A stretch of DNA of 64,000 nucleotides from NCBI RefSeq assembly GCF_003472385.1, contig NZ_QRLV01000010.1:15145-79144 (forward strand), written 5' to 3'. Shown here one piece after another: positions 53,052 through 60,698 of this stretch. The notes beneath the pieces were generated by a model that saw only the letters and a list, made by a program, of their open reading frames with translations, was not told the DNA's origin and made no database searches. How positions within the stretch are numbered: the first letter of the stretch is position 1; each line of letters opens with the position of its first letter. Source of the DNA: Sutterella sp. AM11-39. Its GTDB lineage: Bacteria; Pseudomonadota; Gammaproteobacteria; Burkholderiales; Burkholderiaceae_F. Position numbers and translations under genes: made by a program.

Positions 53052-53585
53052 ATGACGATTGAATATCGCACCGCCACCGAAGAACAGAAGGCTGTGATTG
53101 AGGAGCTGCTTGCCGCGACTTTTCCGGCTACGCTCGAGACGATTGCTGCCCGACTGGATCTGACGCCGCTTGCGGCCGCACAGATTCTCGGGCGCGACAT
53201 GTGTTCGTTCGTGACGGGAGACGTCACTGAACGTTTTGACGAGGTATGGGCGAGCCTTGCACAATGGGAGCGTGCCACGCTTTTCATTCAGCACGGCGGA
53301 CACGTGTTTGAAATCGAAGCCAAGCTTTCTGCGGGTAAGCGCGCCCAAGGGTACTACAACATTCTTCACATGAAAGCCGTGGTTGGCGGTCATTTGAAGT
53401 ACGACGCCGTCGGAGCCATCGCCTTTGCCTCTATTCCCTTTATGAAACGCGAATCGCATTGCGTGATTTTCTTCGACAAGGAGGGTAAGGTTTCCTTCTC
53501 GGTGTATCTCGGACGCGAAAATCACCAAATCATTGAGTCCGTCAAGGCGGCCTTTTTCGCGGGCAAGGAAGCCTTTTGTGCTTAA
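53052..53585 (+). CDS. hutX: Heme utilisation carrier protein HutX/ChuX family
   Basis: Cytoplasmic heme-binding and trafficking protein of 177 residues, related to HutX, HugX and ChuX. Visible family parts are LLAATFPATLETIAARLDLTPLAAAQ at the start and, in the core, FIQHGGHVFEIEAKL...QGYYNI with the HxG pattern. IAFASIPFMKRESHCVIFFDKEGKVSFSVYLGR is near the end. It would pass heme to HutW. AAAGGATAA precedes ATG 53052. Confidence 0.9.
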   Translation: MTIEYRTATEEQKAVIEELLAATFPATLETIAARLDLTPLAAAQILGRDMCSFVTGDVTERFDEVWASLAQWERATLFIQHGGHVFEIEAKLSAGKRAQGYYNILHMKAVVGGHLKYDAVGAIAFASIPFMKRESHCVIFFDKEGKVSFSVYLGRENHQIIESVKAAFFAGKEAFCA

Positions 53586-53598
53586 TCAAGGAAAAAAC

Positions 53599-54102
53599 AT
53601 GAGACCTCTGATTGTTGTCAGTTCGAAAACGGGTAATACCCGTATGATTGCACGCGCACTGCAGGACGGCATCGGTCCCTGCGACTACGTTGAAGCCGCT
53701 CAGATGCCGAGTGATCTGAGAGCATACAACCCGATCGTACTTTGTTTCTGGTGCGACCGAGGCATGGCTCCCGAAGACACCAAAGCTGCCGCCGAACGGA
53801 TCAAGGGTAAGGACATTGCCTGCTTTGCCACGATGGGAGGAGATCCGCAAAACCCGAAGGCCAAGGATTGGATGCATCGCACGAGTGTGGGGTTGGTCGA
53901 ATCGGGCGAAGCCAACGAGCTAAAACTGGAATTTTTGTGCCGAGGCCGCATTGATCCGGAGCTTTTTGCTCGCATGACAGCCATGATGGGGGGCGAAGTG
54001 ACGCCCGAGCGCGAGGCTCGGCGCAAGCAAAGCGAGACGCATCCGGACCGACTTGACGCTCTGGCGGCTGTCAAAGCTTATAAGGACGTGTTCAGCGCCT
54101 GA
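53599..54102 (+). CDS. Flavodoxin-family protein of the heme operon
   Basis: 167-residue flavodoxin fold with the FMN phosphate loop SSKTGNTRMIARAL at about 8-21 and the FATMGGDPQNP segment near 78-88. It could supply low-potential electrons to HutW. Related flavodoxins coded near hutW-type genes have been reported to degrade heme themselves (HmuF of Fusobacterium), and a similar one (BilS) accompanies bilirubin reductase genes in gut bacteria. Which of these roles applies is open. ATG 53599 follows AAGGAAAAAAC; it is 13 bp after hutX and last before the terminator. Confidence 0.82.
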   Translation: MRPLIVVSSKTGNTRMIARALQDGIGPCDYVEAAQMPSDLRAYNPIVLCFWCDRGMAPEDTKAAAERIKGKDIACFATMGGDPQNPKAKDWMHRTSVGLVESGEANELKLEFLCRGRIDPELFARMTAMMGGEVTPEREARRKQSETHPDRLDALAAVKAYKDVFSA

Positions 54103-54130
54103 AAAGATGGCTTGACTCACGGATAAGAAG

Positions 54131-54161
54131 ATGGGAGTCGCGTGTGGCTCCCATTTTTTTT
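54131..54161 (+). terminator. Terminator of the heme operon
   Basis: ATGGGAG (54131-54137), a 9-nt loop, CTCCCAT (54147-54153) and a run of seven or eight T: a textbook intrinsic terminator, 28 bp after the flavodoxin gene. Confidence 0.9.
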
Positions 54162-54319
54162 CTCGAGCGCGCGTAAATAGCACAAAATCGAGACGTTTGG
54201 GGCACTTGAAAATTACGGAATTCTTCGGAATTTTCGAGTCAACTCAAAGGCTTGCAAAAGCGAAAAAATGTTGTTCCCAATGTTTTGCAGCTTTTAAGGC
54301 CTCTGAGGATCGACTAGAA

Positions 54320-55564
54320 ATGAGCGACAGACTCTCCGACTTTCCCGTCACATTTCATAACCGCCAATACGCACCGTTGATGGTCGGCGGCATGGGAGTC
54401 AATATTTCCAACGATACGCTCGCGCTTGCGGTGGAAAAACTAGGCGGAATCGCGCACTTGTCCGATGCTCTTTTGATGGACATCGCCGATAAGCAGTTTG
54501 GTACGAGCTTTTGTAAAGATAAGATTCATCGCTTCAAGAATCTCATCGACTCCTACGACAAGTCGGAAATCGTCTTTGATCTCGAACGTCTGGCTGAGTC
54601 CACGCGCCGCTACGTTTCGGATGTGATGCGCCGCAAGACCGGCCGCGGTCTGATTCTGATCAACTGCATGGAAAAGCTCACGATGAATGCGAGCACAGCT
54701 ACGCTTAAGACGCGTCTGAATGCGGCCCTCGACGGCGGCATTGACGGCATCACGCTTTCGGCGGGCTTGCATCTTTCCAGCATGAAGCTCATGCAGGACA
54801 ATCCTCGCTTTCATGAAGCACTGATCGGCATCGTTGTTTCGAGTACGCGTGCGCTGCAGATTTTCATGAAGCGCGCTCAGGCCGTCGGCCGACTGCCCGA
54901 CTACGTTGTGGTAGAAGGACCGCTCGCGGGCGGACACCTGGGCTTTGGCGATGACTGGGCCGAATACAACCTCGAAGATATCGTGCGCGATGTGGTGAAG
55001 TGGATCGGCGACAACGGCTTTGACATCCCCGTGTTTGCCGCAGGCGGCATCTTCTCCGGCGAAGACGCCGTGCATTTCGTGCGCGACGTGGGCGCCGCAG
55101 GTGTTCAGGTGGCAACGCGCTTTGCTGTGGCTCAGGAAAGCGGCCTGCCCGAAGCGGTCAAGCAACGCTATATCGACGCCACGGACGACGATGTGCAGGT
55201 CAATCACTTTTCCACGACGGGGTACCCGATGCGCATGTTGAAGGACTCTCCGGCCATCACGAGCGACATTCGCCCCAACTGCGAGGCCTACGGCTACCTG
55301 CTGCAAAAGGGCGAATGCTCCTATGTGAAGGAATGGTTCGCCCGTCACGGCAAGATTGACATTCAGCCCGTTCCCGAACACTCCAAGTGCTGTCTGTGCA
55401 CGCACATGCGCAACTTCAAGGTGTGGACATGCGGCGCAAGCGTCTCGCGCCTGAAGAATGTCACCAAGCGCCGTCCCGATGGTTCCTGGCAGCTTCCCAC
55501 CGCTGAGGAAGTATGGCGCGATTACGTGGAAACGGAATGCCAGCATCTGCCCAAGGCCGCCTGA
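54320..55564 (+). CDS. Nitronate monooxygenase / 2-nitropropane dioxygenase family protein
   Basis: FMN-dependent TIM-barrel protein of 414 residues in the NMO/FabK superfamily. APLMVGGMGVNISNDTLALAVEKLGGIAHLS matches the family start; VVEGPLAGGHLGFGDDW and the phosphate-binding FAAGGIFSGEDAVHFVRDVGAAGVQVATRFAVAQES are the flavin-site motifs. The C-terminal part has a Cys-rich patch (KCCLCTHM...TCGAS) not seen in short NMOs. It could be a nitronate oxidase or an enoyl-ACP reductase-like enzyme; I cannot choose. ATG 54320 is taken (GAGGATCG upstream); the frame extends 63 codons further into the terminator region, which is not coding. Confidence 0.82.
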   Translation: MSDRLSDFPVTFHNRQYAPLMVGGMGVNISNDTLALAVEKLGGIAHLSDALLMDIADKQFGTSFCKDKIHRFKNLIDSYDKSEIVFDLERLAESTRRYVSDVMRRKTGRGLILINCMEKLTMNASTATLKTRLNAALDGGIDGITLSAGLHLSSMKLMQDNPRFHEALIGIVVSSTRALQIFMKRAQAVGRLPDYVVVEGPLAGGHLGFGDDWAEYNLEDIVRDVVKWIGDNGFDIPVFAAGGIFSGEDAVHFVRDVGAAGVQVATRFAVAQESGLPEAVKQRYIDATDDDVQVNHFSTTGYPMRMLKDSPAITSDIRPNCEAYGYLLQKGECSYVKEWFARHGKIDIQPVPEHSKCCLCTHMRNFKVWTCGASVSRLKNVTKRRPDGSWQLPTAEEVWRDYVETECQHLPKAA

Positions 55565-55674
55565 GGCCTTAGCTTTCCGACGGACGGGCGAAGGATTTTG
55601 GGTCGAACAAAGTCGAATCGGCTATTATCCTTCGCACACTCCGGCGGATCGCTTTTGCTGTTTTTGACTTTGTG

Positions 55675-55704
55675 GCCGAGTGGTTGAATTCTCTCGGCTT
55701 TTTT
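55675..55704 (+). terminator. Hairpin with tRNA-Ser/Leu D-arm-like sequence, terminator form
   Basis: GCCGAG (55675-55680), 12-nt loop, CTCGGC (55693-55698), then TTTTTT. The 5' arm and loop read GTGGCCGAGTGGTTGAA, identical to the D-arm of many tRNA-Ser or tRNA-Leu genes, but no anticodon or T-arm follows. It sits about 40 bp upstream of gpmI. Confidence 0.6.
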
Positions 55705-55743
55705 GTTGTGCGATCCGTGCTTCCGACAGAAAAAGGAATGACT

Positions 55744-57288
55744 ATGACGCGCAATGTTTTGTTAATGATTCTTGACGGCTGGGGGATCGGCGACGGCTCC
55801 AAGTCGGACGCCATCCGTGCCGGGCACCCTGTTTTTATCGAGGAGCTCACCCGCAGCAATCCTCACGCCGCTCTTCGCACCGATGGCGAGAATGTGGGCC
55901 TTCCCGAAGGCCAGATGGGTAACTCCGAGGTGGGGCATCTCAACATCGGTGCCGGCCGCGTGGTCTATCAGGATCTTGTCAAGATCAACCGTGCTTGCCG
56001 TGCGCAGGATTCGGAAGACCATTCTCTGGCTCAGAACACGGAAATACGCGCACTCATCGATCATGTGAAAAGCACGGGGTGTGCACTGCACGTGATGGGG
56101 CTTTTCTCCGACGGCGGCGTGCATTCTTCGCTCGAACATCTCGAAGCGCTTCTGGCGCTTGCTAAGCGCGAAGGGATGGAAAAATGTTACGTGCATGCCT
56201 TCATGGACGGTCGTGACACGGATCCCAAGAGCGGCCTTGGCTTTGTGCGCCAGGTTGAAGAAAAGATGAAATCGGGTGCGCTGGCCGGGACGATCGCAAG
56301 TCTTATCGGTCGCTATTACGCCATGGACCGCGATAAGCGCTGGGAGCGCGTGCGCGAAGCTTATGAACTGTTGGTCAACGGTAAGGGAACCGCCTACAGC
56401 AACGCAGCGAATGCCGTGGCGACTTCCTATGACGAAGGCGTCACCGATGAATTCATGAAGGCTCATGTCCGCGTGGATGCCGAAGGCCATCCGATCGGTC
56501 GCATTCGCTCGGGCGACGCGGTCATTTTCATCAATTTCCGCAATGATCGTGCTAAAGAACTGACGACAGTGCTCACGCAGGCAGAGACCGAAGGAATGAA
56601 GCCGTTGGATCTGTTCTTTGCCACGATGACGCCCTACGATCCTACCTACACCGGCGTGCATGTGCTTTTCCCGAAAGAAAACGTGCCCGACACGATCGGC
56701 GAATGGGTTTCCAAGCAGGGGCTCAAGCAGTTGCGCATCGCCGAAACGGAAAAGTATGCGCATGTGACGTTCTTCTTGAACGGCGGTCGTGAGGCAGTCT
56801 TTGAAGGTGAAGAACGTATTCTGGTGCCGAGCCCCAAGGTGGCGACTTACGATCTGCAGCCTGAAATGAGTGCTTATGAAGTGGCCGACAAACTGGCGGC
56901 GGCTTTGGCTGAGCGCAAATACAACTTTGTATGTCTGAACTTTGCCAACGGTGATATGGTGGGACACACCGGTGTGTACGAGGCCATTATTAAGGCCGTG
57001 CACGCGGTCGACGATTGCGTGAAGACGGTCGTGCAGGCGGCCAAGACCGCCGGCTACGAGGTGGTGATCATTGCCGATCACGGCAATGCTGACAATGCCG
57101 TCAATGCAGACGGTTCGCCCAATACGGCCCACTCGCTCAATCCCGTGCCCATCGTTGTTGTGTCCGATCGCGTGGCATCGGTTCAAAACGGTGTGCTTGC
57201 CGACGTGGCGCCAACCGTGCTCTCGCTCATGGGCGTTGAACCGCCAGCCGCGATGACCGGCAAGAGTCTCATTGCGTTCAAGGCCTGA
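55744..57288 (+). CDS. gpmI: 2,3-bisphosphoglycerate-independent phosphoglycerate mutase
   Basis: Interconverts 3- and 2-phosphoglycerate in glycolysis, Mn2+-dependent. 514 residues: [13 protein letters not shown] with the first metal Asp, catalytic serine in [17 protein letters not shown] (about residue 62), [22 protein letters not shown], and C-terminal metal sites ADHGNADNA and [12 protein letters not shown] 55744 is preferred over ATG 55738 because AAAGGA lies at the right distance. The cofactor-dependent gpmA that betaproteobacteria often carry next to envC is missing there, so GpmI is probably the working mutase. Confidence 0.96.
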   Translation: MTRNVLLMILDGWGIGDGSKSDAIRAGHPVFIEELTRSNPHAALRTDGENVGLPEGQMGNSEVGHLNIGAGRVVYQDLVKINRACRAQDSEDHSLAQNTEIRALIDHVKSTGCALHVMGLFSDGGVHSSLEHLEALLALAKREGMEKCYVHAFMDGRDTDPKSGLGFVRQVEEKMKSGALAGTIASLIGRYYAMDRDKRWERVREAYELLVNGKGTAYSNAANAVATSYDEGVTDEFMKAHVRVDAEGHPIGRIRSGDAVIFINFRNDRAKELTTVLTQAETEGMKPLDLFFATMTPYDPTYTGVHVLFPKENVPDTIGEWVSKQGLKQLRIAETEKYAHVTFFLNGGREAVFEGEERILVPSPKVATYDLQPEMSAYEVADKLAAALAERKYNFVCLNFANGDMVGHTGVYEAIIKAVHAVDDCVKTVVQAAKTAGYEVVIIADHGNADNAVNADGSPNTAHSLNPVPIVVVSDRVASVQNGVLADVAPTVLSLMGVEPPAAMTGKSLIAFKA

Positions 57289-57314
57289 CGGCAAAAACTA
57301 GCGGACAGACAATG

Positions 57315-57353
57315 TTTCGGGCGCCTTTCCCGCTGAAGGAACGGCGCCCGAAA
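57315..57353. terminator. Shared hairpin between convergent gpmI and cardiolipin synthase genes
   Basis: TTTCGGGCGCC (57315-57325) and GGCGCCCGAAA (57343-57353) form a perfect 11-bp stem, with TTTCC/GGAA extending inward. There is no long T tail, but the stem is very stable and symmetrical, fitting a bidirectional terminator. Confidence 0.75.
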
Positions 57354-57357
57354 TGCA

Positions 57358-58839
57358 TCAGAGCAACGGACTGAGCAGATAGGAGAGGCCTTCGAGGAAA
57401 CGCTGTCCAATGTGGCGGCGGTGCCACCGTACCGGATCGATCGGCACGGATTTTGCTTCGTAGTGCCGATGCAGAGCAGTCATGTCGGCGACAAACTTCG
57501 GGTCGAAAATCAGCAGCATCATTTCGAAATTCAGGTGCAGGCTGCGCTTGTCCAAATTGACGGTGCCAAAAAGGCTGAACGTGTCGTCAACCGTGATCGC
57601 TTTGGTGTGCAAAAGACCGTCTGTGAAAAAGGAAATCTTCACGCCCGCGTTCATCAGGTCACTGAAGTATCGGCGGCTCGCCCAGCGCACAAACTGCGAA
57701 TCAGGTTTGCTCGGGATGCACAGACGCACATCAACCCCGCGCATGGCGGCATTTTGAAGCGCCAGGATCAGCGTTTCGCCCGGAATGAAATAGGGCGTTG
57801 TGAGATAGATGCGCTTGCGCGCACAGCTGATGGCTTCCAAAATCAGGCGTTGGTTGGCGTCGTCAACCGTGGTAGGACCGGAAGGAACGACAGTCACGCA
57901 GGCTGAACCCACAGCGGGAACGGGAGCAATCTTCTCCAGTGAGATACGCTCGCCTTCAATGTCAGGCTGCAGTGCCCAGTCAAAGAGAAAGACCTGATTG
58001 AGGTCGCGCACCGCAGTGCCTTCGACGCGCACCATCGCATCGACCCATTCGCCGATACCTTCGGTTGCGTTGAAGATGTTGGGATCAATGAGATTGAGGC
58101 TTCCCGTGTAGCCGAGGTGATCATCGATGATGACCGTCTTTCTGTGCAGGCGCAGGTCGGCGCGGCCCTTGGTGATCGGGAAAAGACTCACCGGCAATGC
58201 ACGGGAAACGTGTACGCCTGCAGCGAGCATCTTGGAGGGCCAAGAACTGCGAAGCCAGGCGCGGGCTCCGATGTCGTCGACGAGGATGCGGCATTCGCAG
58301 CCGCGTTCTGCGGCTCGGATGATGGCCTGAGCGACTCTGTCGCACCATCCGCCGACGCCCCAGATATAGAACTCCATGGAAACGGATTTCCGAGCGTTGT
58401 TGACGTCGTACTCAATGCGGGAAAGTGCTTCGACGGAGTCGGAAATCAATTCCAGGCGTGAGCCGCAGCTCATCGGCAGATCGCCCAGACGCTCGGCCAG
58501 ACGTGTGAGCCCCTTATGGCGCTGGCCGTGCGGCATCGTGGGAAGCGTGCCTGAGATGGCATAACCCTCATCGGTCACCTCTTCCCAGTGTTTGAGCAAA
58601 TGGCGCAGTCTCAAGGCTCGCCAACGGCCGATGGGGCGCTCGCCGAGCCAGACGTAGAGGATGAAGCCGATGTAGGGCAAGATTGTGACGAGCAGAATCC
58701 AGGCAAACGAACTGCCGGGCGGATGCCGCGTCAGGATCACGCGCAAAATGACGCTGGCCGTAAGGACGAATTGCAATAAAACGGCCGCTGCCCCCGCCAG
58801 GGTTACCCAGAAGTCTTGATTGATCAAACTTTCGAGCAC
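57358..58839 (-). CDS. cls: Cardiolipin synthase
   Basis: Membrane-bound phospholipase D-type enzyme joining two phosphatidylglycerols. 493 residues: two N-terminal helices (ALLLQF-like near 12-35 and FAWILLVTILPYIGFILYVW near 44-65), then two HKD motifs, LHRKTVIIDDHLGYTGS and LHTKAITVDDTFSLFGT, both with intact HxKxxxxD. GGWCDRVAQAIIRAAERG and TTPYFIPGE are typical of ClsA. The start is GTG 58839. It lies 17 bp after uup on the same strand. Confidence 0.93.
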   Translation of the reverse strand: MLESLINQDFWVTLAGAAAVLLQFVLTASVILRVILTRHPPGSSFAWILLVTILPYIGFILYVWLGERPIGRWRALRLRHLLKHWEEVTDEGYAISGTLPTMPHGQRHKGLTRLAERLGDLPMSCGSRLELISDSVEALSRIEYDVNNARKSVSMEFYIWGVGGWCDRVAQAIIRAAERGCECRILVDDIGARAWLRSSWPSKMLAAGVHVSRALPVSLFPITKGRADLRLHRKTVIIDDHLGYTGSLNLIDPNIFNATEGIGEWVDAMVRVEGTAVRDLNQVFLFDWALQPDIEGERISLEKIAPVPAVGSACVTVVPSGPTTVDDANQRLILEAISCARKRIYLTTPYFIPGETLILALQNAAMRGVDVRLCIPSKPDSQFVRWASRRYFSDLMNAGVKISFFTDGLLHTKAITVDDTFSLFGTVNLDKRSLHLNFEMMLLIFDPKFVADMTALHRHYEAKSVPIDPVRWHRRHIGQRFLEGLSYLLSPLL

Positions 58840-58856
58840 GACCGTCGTCCTTCGGT

Positions 58857-60692
58857 TTAGTTCTTAGCGCAGGACTGTGCCTTTTGCGTGAGGAATTCCC
58901 AACGTTCGTAGGCGGTTTCGATTTCCTGCGTGAGCGCTTCCGATCGGGCCGTTACGGCTTGCTGTTCGGAAACGGGAAGCCTGAAGAAATCGGCCGAACT
59001 CATCTTCTGCATGAGTACTTCCTGCTCGGACTCCAATGTTTCAATGGTTTCGGGAAGCGTTTCAAGTTCCTTGTTTTCCTTCCAGCTCATGCGTTCGGCG
59101 CGTTGACGAATGGGTTTCTTTGCGGCGGGCTTATCCGGTACTGCTCCGGTTTCGGGAGTTTCAATTGCGGGCCGCTGACGCACCCAGTCCTCGTAGCCGC
59201 CGACAAATTCCATCCAGCGTCCGTCGGGCGCAAGATAGTTGACCGGAGCGAGCACCTGCGTGACGACGCTGTCGAGAAAGCGGCGGTCGTGGCTCACCAG
59301 AATCACGGTGCCGGGGTAGTTTTCAAGCGTCTCTTCAAGGAGTTCGAGCGAGTCGATGTCCAGATCGTTAGTGGGTTCGTCGAGCACCAGAAGGTTGGCA
59401 GGCAGAGCAAAAAGACGCGCGAGCAGGAGGCGATTGCGCTCACCGCCCGAAAGGTTGGCAACCGGAACTTCCGCGCGATGCGGAGCAAACAGGAAGTCAC
59501 CGAGATAGCTCATGACATGCTTTTTTACGCCGGCGATTTCAATCCATTCGCTGCCGGGACTCACGGTTTCGGCCACAGTCTTGGTGTCGTCGAGCTGTTC
59601 GCGCAACTGATCGAAATAGGCGATTTTCAGATTGGTGCCGAGTCGCACACTGCCTTCGTCAGGTTCGAGTTTTCCCAAAAGCAGCTTGATGAGTGTCGAC
59701 TTGCCTGCGCCGTTGGGGCCGACCAGGCCGAGCTTGTCGCCGCGCAGCAGACGAAAATTCAGATCCTTGACGACGGTTTTGTCGCCGAAGACTTTGCTCA
59801 AAGACGTGACTTCGGCCACCAGTTTTCCGCTTCGCTCGCCTGCGTCCACTGTCATGGACACGCGTCCCATACGCTCGCGGCGAGCGGCGCGTTCGCGACG
59901 CAGGGCTTCCAGACGGCGCACACGGCCTTCATTGCGGGTGCGGCGTGCTTCGATACCCTTGCGAATCCAAACTTCTTCCTGTGCCCAGAACTTGTCAAAA
60001 CGCCGGTTGGCAATGGCTTCAGCATTAAGTTCTTCGTTTTTGCGGGCTTCGTAGGCCGCAAAATTGCCCGGATAGCTGCGCAGGATACCTCGATCGAGTT
60101 CGAGAATGCGTGTGCAAACCGTATCCAGGAAAGCACGATCGTGCGTCACCACAATGAGCGAACGGTTGTTGCGGTACTCCTGCGTGAGAATGCCTTCGAG
60201 AATTTCGATGGTTTCAACGTCAAGATGATTTGTCGGTTCATCAAGGAGCAGCAAATCGGGCTTGAGGCTGAGCGCCAAGGCAAGCGCCGCTTTTTTCTTT
60301 TCACCGCCCGAAGCGGCCTGAGGGTTTTGCTCACTTGCCGTACGAAGACGATGCAAATATTCATCGAGACGAGCGATGGCTGCCCACTTTTCACGTTCGT
60401 CGGCAATGTCTTCAAAACGGCCGCGTGCGAGAAGACTTTCTCGCAGAGTGGCGGCTTCGGGAAGGTTCGGTTCCTGTTCGAGATAAACCGAAACCAGACC
60501 GTCTTGACGCGTCAAAATGCCGTCGTCCAGTTTGTCGCGACCGGCAAGAACATGCATCAGAGAACTTTTGCCGGTGCCGTTGCGGCCGATGAGGCCAACG
60601 CGTTCACCGGCATCGAGCTGCATTTGGGCTCGGTCCAGTAGGGGCAGGTCGCCCCAAGCAAGCTGCGCGTCTGCAATCGTAATAAAAGGCAT
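58857..60692 (-). CDS. uup: ABC-F ATPase Uup
   Basis: Soluble tandem ABC protein of the ABC-F class acting on ribosomes or branched DNA. 611 residues: domain 1 with GRNGTGKSS and signature ASGGEKKK, LLLDEPTNHLDVET; the linker with FWAQEEVWIRKGIEARRTRNEGRVRRLEALR, characteristic of Uup; domain 2 with GPNGAGKST, LSGGERNR, VLDEPTNDLD; and a C-terminal coiled coil with SWKENKELETLPETIE. The first signature has Ala instead of Leu. It lies 6 bp after lpoA on the same strand. Confidence 0.93.
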   Translation of the reverse strand: MPFITIADAQLAWGDLPLLDRAQMQLDAGERVGLIGRNGTGKSSLMHVLAGRDKLDDGILTRQDGLVSVYLEQEPNLPEAATLRESLLARGRFEDIADEREKWAAIARLDEYLHRLRTASEQNPQAASGGEKKKAALALALSLKPDLLLLDEPTNHLDVETIEILEGILTQEYRNNRSLIVVTHDRAFLDTVCTRILELDRGILRSYPGNFAAYEARKNEELNAEAIANRRFDKFWAQEEVWIRKGIEARRTRNEGRVRRLEALRRERAARRERMGRVSMTVDAGERSGKLVAEVTSLSKVFGDKTVVKDLNFRLLRGDKLGLVGPNGAGKSTLIKLLLGKLEPDEGSVRLGTNLKIAYFDQLREQLDDTKTVAETVSPGSEWIEIAGVKKHVMSYLGDFLFAPHRAEVPVANLSGGERNRLLLARLFALPANLLVLDEPTNDLDIDSLELLEETLENYPGTVILVSHDRRFLDSVVTQVLAPVNYLAPDGRWMEFVGGYEDWVRQRPAIETPETGAVPDKPAAKKPIRQRAERMSWKENKELETLPETIETLESEQEVLMQKMSSADFFRLPVSEQQAVTARSEALTQEIETAYERWEFLTQKAQSCAKN

Positions 60693-60698
60693 GGTGGC

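Noticed and set aside
54208..54235. GAAAATT...AATTTTC inverted repeat upstream of the nitronate monooxygenase-family gene
   Set aside because: A/T-only arms of seven bases in an AT-rich leader are likely by chance; no promoter geometry supports an operator.
55671..55705. Intact tRNA-Ser gene
   Set aside because: Only the D-arm-like stretch is present; there is no acceptor pairing, anticodon arm, variable arm or T-arm sequence.
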